A DNA stretch of 64,000 nucleotides from Pleurodeles waltl (taxonomy: Eukaryota; Chordata; Amphibia; Caudata; Salamandridae): NCBI RefSeq assembly GCF_031143425.1, contig NC_090448.1, forward strand, positions 531,854,313-531,918,312. Direction: 5' to 3'. This document shows, piece by piece, positions 59,100-64,000 of the stretch. Both the position numbers and the translations under genes were made by a program. The notes beneath the pieces were generated by a model that searched no databases, was not told the DNA's origin, and saw only the letters and a program-made list of their open reading frames with translations. Each line of letters starts with the position of its first letter. The stretch's first letter is position 1.

Positions 59100-60744
59100 T
59101 GGTAACACGTCCCTTTATGATTATTTATACACTTGGGGACTCGTTTTAGGCCAATGAATCTTTCGACCCTGATTGAAGACACCTTAGGATGAGATAGCTA
59201 ATCAACATGTCAATCAATACGTCAATAACGTCCTCAATATTTATTATAACAAGGCAATTCACTTTAGTCAAAGACATTTAATAAGACTCGAGACATCACC
59301 ATGTCCTTTCAGTCATGAATAACCACACCAATTTAGTACAATATAGTGATATTTATTCTCTATTGATTACAATTCTACGAGCAAGTTTATTAATCTCAAA
59401 ACCAAGAAGCTCCTTAGCATAGTCACAATATGACAATTCTGATAAGATTTAATCAAAGCAAGGATCACGAATATTAGAACATAACACGACGTCAACATAG
59501 ATTATTCTTAGCAGAGTAACATTAACGCATCTTTCAACAAAGCATAGATTCAGTCATTTGTCTATTTGCATCTGGTTTAGTGAACCCCTTAACTATCCTC
59601 GAATAAGCATTGGCATGCTGGGCTTCATGCAAACAATTTAGTAACATCAATTTGGAAAACCTCTAACTAAAGTCTTTATCAAAAGAAGCAGTTGGTACCT
59701 AGAAAGGAAAAGCAAACAGACAATCACAATTTCATTGTCATATAGTTACCCTCCGTATTGGGTCAGCATACAGATTCTGTCTTCGTCCTCAGGACATCAG
59801 TTGATTCACCATCAGTCAGGAACTCAGCTAAGCTCGGTAAGACAAGGTAAAAGGGTTACTTCCCTCATAAGGAGGTAAAGTATAACGGGCAATGTAAGGG
59901 CAAGGTTAGTTTTAAGAACCAAACAGCAAAGTCTCTATACAGAGTGAAAAAGTGTCTGGGTCATAGCAAATCGCATCAGCATCTCCCTAACTAACTCTCT
60001 GTCTCCCGGTCTCCTCTCGAACTCCAGTCTAAACTACTTCCTTGTGTCATAAGTTTTTATCCCTTTTCCGTTGCACAGTCCCCTCAAATTGGGGTCTCCC
60101 TCCAATACAGTTTGAATTAGCTCATCAAATTTGTCAGCCCATAACAGTTCTCACGTAGTTTATTGGTCCTTATGATTGATGTCTTCAGCGGGTAGAATGT
60201 CCGGTATGATTTCATCCTCTCGTGGTCCTTTGCACATCTTCCGTCAGTGGTTCCATTGTCTGTACCGGTTCAGGCAACCTTGTACCTGCAAGTAGTCTAC
60301 ACTGTTGCATTCAGCTAAAATGTTTCTTCAAGCAAGTCGAATTTCATGAGAACGGATCTACTAAAGTTACATTCATCTTCTAGCTTTGGAAAAACAAGAG
60401 TTCATGTCCTTTAGCAAGTCAGCACACTGCATGTTAGAAAAACACATTTAATATGAAAGCCAGGCAGCTAGGCCTCGACTCATGCTAACGAAGGCCTAAT
60501 GATTTATTAGCAGAATTTTAGCATATAACCCTTAATTATTAGTGTAAAACTATATCTTAACATGACATTTCATCATTATTAGTCACTTTCATTAGTCCCC
60601 GTATATATTGGCAGCGACTCCCCGTGGGCACATTTCAAGCACACGTTTTGCAAAATACATTAGTACATTGTCTATGTGGCATTATTATACATTAGTTCAT
60701 AAACATTTCATGTTAATATTGATTATATAAGCTACGCTCTCTCA
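59100..60744 (-). repeat. ERV 5' LTR
   Basis: A 1645-bp LTR. The sense strand starts TGAGAGAGCGTAGC and ends CGTGTTACCA. It is collinear with the left LTR apart from the 606-bp insertion there, with scattered substitutions and small indels (for example near 60080). LTRs of this length are long for a class I retrovirus. Confidence 0.93.
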
Positions 60745-61058
60745 GCTGCATTTGGGCATTGTTTAGCTATCTTTATAATTTCCAGGAAAATAGTTTCCCT
60801 AAGTGCTTTCTGCCCCATGTGCACCAGGTCGTTGCCACCAAGATGAATAATGATGAGATCCGGGGACTGGAGCCCCGCACATCCACGGGCCAGGGCAACA
60901 AGTTGTTGCAGCTCTTTGATTCCTTTGCCGCCAACCCCGCACCAACGGAATGCCACGTCTAAGCTTGCCCCCGGATTCGGTTTTCGGAGCTGTTGCAACC
61001 GGAAGGCCGCCCGGCGAACGAACGAATGCCCCAAGACCCAAACCACACGAGGAGCCAT
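60745..61058 (-). pseudogene. Ngaro SGNH hydrolase, N-terminal part (cut by the ERV)
   Basis: Starting near 61058 the frame reads APRVVWVLGHSFVRRAAF, where GHS is the nucleophile block (GDS-like), and continues to DLIIIHLGGNDL, the G-x-N-D block III. It is cut at codon ~105 by the GCTG duplication and the provirus. The remaining domain is at 46060-46268. It follows the tyrosine recombinase by about 70 bases, the usual place for the hydrolase in vertebrate Ngaro elements. Confidence 0.88.
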
Positions 61059-61125
61059 CTACTGTAATAAAAGAAAATTGCGTGAGAAATGGTATTGGAC
61101 TTGCATACATAAGGAAGATGAACCA

Positions 61126-62035
61126 TTACGCCAACTCTGGTCTAATGTAACGTTTGTAACAGTGGGACGCCCATCTACCAATGGCTTTTACCTCTGACAT
61201 AGGCAAACCTGACCCTGCTGCCAAGATAGCTGCCCCAATCCTAAATGAATGTGGGGAGTAACCCAGAGGTTCGACCCCCGCTGCCTGCAGTGTAACCTTC
61301 AAAACCTCAGCGAATTGGTAGCGAGATAGGCAGTCCCCATTTGCATGAATGAATAGCGTAGTGGATTTGTCCAGAGGGTGGACTGTCAAGTAAGCTGCTA
61401 AATTGTTCACCGGACATATATTGGTGAACCATGCGCTGCCCGGAGCCCAATCCGTGCACCCTTACCTAACTGATCTGTTTTGGACCGACGCAGCTGAATA
61501 GTCGTAGAATCTTTATTGAGTATAACATTAGCCCACTGGAGTCCCCCGCATGGTCGCTCTTGGAGGCTCCTATCATTTCCCCAATGCGGAAGGCCCCATA
61601 AAAGGCGACAGAAAAAGTAGCTACAAATAGGGTAGCCTCAAAAGGTGAAGATGTAACTGTGGTGACTGCGCCCAATAACTTTTCTAGTAAGTGGTGAGTT
61701 ATGGGCCGCCTAGTGTTTGACCTGGGACCATCTGTTCTGGACCACCCCACTAGCGCCTGTTTAATGACAAAGGAGTTTAGCTGAGAGTCTCGATTCCTGA
61801 GTTTGGCGAAAAAACGAATGGCAGACAGGTTAGCTTTGGTGCAAGACACTGGTTTACCGTTACTCTTTAAATGCTGTAAAAATGCACAGATTGCTTCAGC
61901 AGAAAACCAATCTGAAGAATTTAAGGATTTCAAGAAGACTCTATAATGTAAGAAGGCTCTTTCGTATGACGCCCTCGTGCGGGTAGCTAAAGATGTCGCT
62001 ACTAGGGCTGAGAGTGCGGGACACGAATCTTCCAC
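61126..62035 (-). pseudogene. Ngaro tyrosine recombinase (frameshifted)
   Basis: The N-terminal SAM-like core-binding domain (TRASYERAFLHYRVFLKSL) leads to the catalytic domain. The first catalytic Arg is in YGAFRIGEM, the H-x-x-R pair in PHSFRIGAA and the nucleophile Tyr in the WASHCYKRYIRPEL segment. The two halves (61466-62035 and 61126-61410) are in different frames, separated by an indel-rich stretch. Known role: integration of the circular retrotransposon DNA, replacing a DDE integrase. Its presence with RT/RNase H defines DIRS-order elements. No methyltransferase domain is seen, which favours Ngaro over DIRS1. Confidence 0.9.
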
Positions 62036-62946
62036 AGTGATGTTGGGAACTTTGTCATCTTCTCCGACGCCTGTGGGTGGAGCCTCAGAAAATCCTGCAT
62101 CAATGATTGAGACAAGGCATCAGCCGCATTGTTATTTACCCCCAGAACATGCTTTGCCCGAAAGGTAATGTTGAGTTGCAAGCACCGTAACACCAAATGT
62201 TTAAGTAGTCTGAGTACCCATCTACAACTAGCTTTCTGTCTATTGATTGCCTCTACTACAGCCATGTTGTCAGACCAAAAAACCACAGAACTGTCTCTTA
62301 ATATGTGGTCCCAGACAGAAACGGCGACAATAATGGGAAATAGTTCTAAAAAGGCTATATTTTTGGTGATTCCCAAATTGCCCCACTCAGTTGGCCAGTC
62401 TGCCCTGCACCAGGAGGAACCGGGGATGGCACCAAACCCCACGCTACCTGCTGCGTCTGTGAATAAACCTAGGGTGGGGCTAGCTACCGGAGGATGGGGC
62501 CAAATCACAGCCCCATTGAAGTCCTTTAAGAAAGTGTCCCAGACCTTCAAGTCTTCCCTGACTTCTGCAGACAGCCTGGTGTGATGGTGTTTTTTGGACA
62601 AACCTTCCATGGTCCTGGCTATGGATCTGGAGAAAGGGCGGGCAATGGGTATAATCCTCAGAGCGAAATTCAATTGACCCACCAGGACCTGTAGTTGATG
62701 AAGAGTGACTTTAGTATGGGGCAGGACAGCACTGATGGGCCCTTTAAATGCCTGAAGTTTATCTAGGGGAAGGCGACACTCCCCCGCCACAGAGTCAATC
62801 TCAATGCCCCAAAACATAATGCAAGTGGAGGGGCCCTCAGTTTTGTCTGGAGCTATTGGGACCCCGAATTCCTTGAACACAGCTGTTAGGCATGCAGAGC
62901 CCAGAGGCATTTTTCGGACCGGTGGGGCCCAAAACTGGAAAATCAT
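62002..62946 (-). pseudogene. Ngaro RT C-terminus and RNase H
   Basis: After the YLDD box (62942-62953, in a neighbouring frame) come GIEIDS and the RT thumb (LHQLQVLVGQLNFALRIIPIARPF). RNase H follows, with the first Asp in LFTDAAGS, the Glu in FLELFPI, the Asp in FWSDNMAVVEAIN and an AADALSQ block. The reading frame of 314 codons is continuous. The C-terminus overlaps the start of the recombinase frame by about 35 bases, as is common in these elements. Confidence 0.9.
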
Positions 62947-63772
62947 CCAAGTAATGTATCACATTTAAATGGCTGGTCCTCCTAGTGAAATTTCACTGTA
63001 ACGCCGACCTAAACTGTTCAAAATAACTGCAGGACACACTGCAGCCCATCGGCATACACTGATCGTAAAAATAATCTGCATTAAATTGGAATCCCAAGAG
63101 GTGGTAATCATCAGGGTGGACTGGCAGGAGCCGGAAAGCCGCTTCAATATCTGTTTTTGCTAACATTGCACCGCGCCCCAAAACCCTAAGTTTCTCCAGA
63201 GTCTGGTCGACAGTAGCATAGCGAACTGAACATAGCATCGGGTCAATAGCCTCGTTCACTGAAGAACCCAGAGGAGCAGACAAATTATGGATCAATCTGA
63301 ACTGACCCGGTTCTTTCTTGGGTACTACCCCTAAGGGTGAACAAACAAAATCTTTGGAAGGGGGGGAGGGAAAGGGCCCGCCAATCTCCCAAGTGCGCAT
63401 TCCTTGCCAATCATTTTAGCAACTAAACCAGGGTTCCTTATGGCAGACATAAGATTCTTGCAATGATCCAAAGGGGGGACGCAGGTGGCCCTGAGAAAAA
63501 CTTTTAATCAGCAAATCAGCTGAAACCTTAACCGGGTAAACCTTTAACCAAGGAAATCGTGCATCTACCTTTATGGGGGAAGGCAAGGTAAAACTAGATG
63601 TTGGGCTTACTTCCTTCTTTAACTTTATCCCTTGACTTCTTAAGGCACTTGAATACGGGGTGGGAGGGATGCCCGCAAAAGGAAGAGGTGTGTCTGAATT
63701 TGCACGACCCAGAGGGGCGGGAACATACCTTTCTGTTAAACACCCAACATGAGCCTTTTTTGTCGCTTGCAT
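62947..63772 (-). pseudogene. Ngaro reverse transcriptase N-terminus and palm (frameshifted)
   Basis: The frame from 63772 includes SPIKVDARFPWLKVYPVKVS and PPFGSLQ. After at least two indels (near 63465 and in a C-run near 63360) it continues at 63400 with CSPLGVVPKKEPGQFRLIHN, then the first palm Asp in AKTDIEAAFRLLPVHP and MPMGCSVSCSYFE. A further shift near 62993 precedes the YLDD box. Motifs are those of DIRS-order RTs. Not functional as it stands. Confidence 0.88.
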
Positions 63773-64000
63773 ACTGAGTTCAAAAGGGCTGTTTACTAGG
63801 CAACTTGTTATTCACACATTCTAACCAAACATTTACCTCGGTCTGGTCCCACCCAATCGCTGGGTCCTCAACCTTTGCCCATCTGAAATCCCTGTCGTAT
63901 TCCAACCAAGCGTTCCCTCCATACATATGGTGAGCTTTTAGTATTTTGTTTGCATAGCAGATCATAGCAATACCTGATTCGGGTTTCCTCTTTAGCATGA
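63660..64000 (-). pseudogene. Ngaro gag-like protein, C-terminal part (continues off window)
   Basis: It enters from the right edge with GGNAWLEYDRDFRWAK and DPAIGWDQTEVNVWLE, a segment typical of the gag-like ORF1 of vertebrate DIRS/Ngaro elements. An in-frame TGA (63780-63782) is followed in the same frame by a Cys/His cluster (CWVFNRKVC, CKFRH, HPVFKC), the CCCH-like finger of these proteins. It overlaps the RT frame in another phase. The upstream part and the 5' end are not in the window. Confidence 0.75.

Larger units (their letters stand above)
46269..60744 (-). mobile_element. Endogenous retrovirus, near-complete structure, defective
   Basis: A 14.5-kb provirus with two LTRs beginning TG and ending CA, a 4-bp GCTG target duplication, a primer-binding site, a polypurine tract and gag-pro-pol-env in order. 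The integrase C-terminal region and capsid region resemble class I (gamma/epsilon-like) retroviruses. The Env has a CxxC motif, a furin-type RQKR site and a transmembrane subunit with an immunosuppressive-like segment. Every gene is interrupted (stops, frameshifts, a MITE). Over the first ~210 bases the LTRs differ at about eleven positions, suggesting an old insertion. It is much longer than typical class I elements even without its 606- and 157-bp passengers. Confidence 0.9.

Noticed and set aside
46269..60744. Possibility that this is a foamy-type virus because of size and long LTRs
   Set aside because: The integrase C-terminal domain, RQKR-cleaved Env with CxxC and immunosuppressive-like segment, and the CCHC-type knuckle all point to class I, not spumavirus.

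Overview
The window looks like vertebrate nuclear DNA, most likely from an amphibian and probably a salamander. It holds one recognisable host gene, a three-coding-exon OTX2 homologue on the minus strand. Around it lies a large amount of minisatellite, microsatellite and transposon sequence, including short AT-ended palindromic elements, a tyrosine-recombinase (Ngaro-type) retrotransposon and an endogenous retrovirus. The OTX2 identification rests on the visible protein. The salamander assignment is inference from repeat style and from the mixture of Ngaro and ERV sequence. It would need a search against axolotl or Pleurodeles genomes.

Layout. 1-12.78 kb: 3' flank of OTX2, non-coding, with an AC-rich minisatellite (4.0-5.5 kb), a consensus-like CTCF motif (5.64 kb), GATA/GACA repeats, a tandem repeat at 7.4-8.5 kb and a MITE-like element at 8.5-9.06 kb. 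12.78-20.10 kb: OTX2, minus strand, coding exons 12784-13404, 17644-17795 and 19906-20002. They join in phase to 289 codons plus stop. Both introns carry their own minisatellite. 20.2-20.8 kb and 25.1-25.45 kb: non-repetitive stretches dense in SOX-like and homeodomain sites, which are candidate OTX2 regulatory DNA. 22.8-25.0 kb: C-rich degenerate tandem repeat. 25.6 kb: tRNA-derived SINE. 29.3-30.3 kb: AC-rich repeat. 31.07-32.83 kb: compound (CTAT)n satellite. 33.5-37.3 kb: roughly 28-bp degenerate minisatellite. 36.3, 39.8, 40.9 and 54.6 kb: members of one palindromic MITE family with TAA-type target duplications. 41.2-42.95 kb: roughly 57-bp minisatellite.

44.55-64.0 kb is one nested structure. 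An Ngaro-like retrotransposon lies on the minus strand and its 5' end runs off the right edge of the window. It carries a gag-like zinc finger, RT with YLDD, RNase H, tyrosine recombinase and an SGNH hydrolase, then split direct repeats B1-A2-B2. A 14.5-kb endogenous retrovirus (46269-60744, also minus strand) is inserted inside its hydrolase gene, with a GCTG target duplication on each side. The provirus has TG...CA LTRs, a primer-binding site resembling initiator tRNA-Met, a polypurine tract, gag, protease, RT/RNase H, integrase and env. All coding parts are broken by stops, frameshifts or insertions. Two further elements landed in the provirus later: a 157-bp TAA-type MITE at the end of the protease, and a 606-bp element in the 3' LTR built almost wholly from about a dozen consecutive hairpins. 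That 606-bp element is the most unusual object in the window.

The retrovirus and Ngaro element are degraded and I infer no current activity. No RNA gene could be confirmed. The order of insertion (Ngaro, then ERV, then the two MITEs) can be read directly from the nesting.
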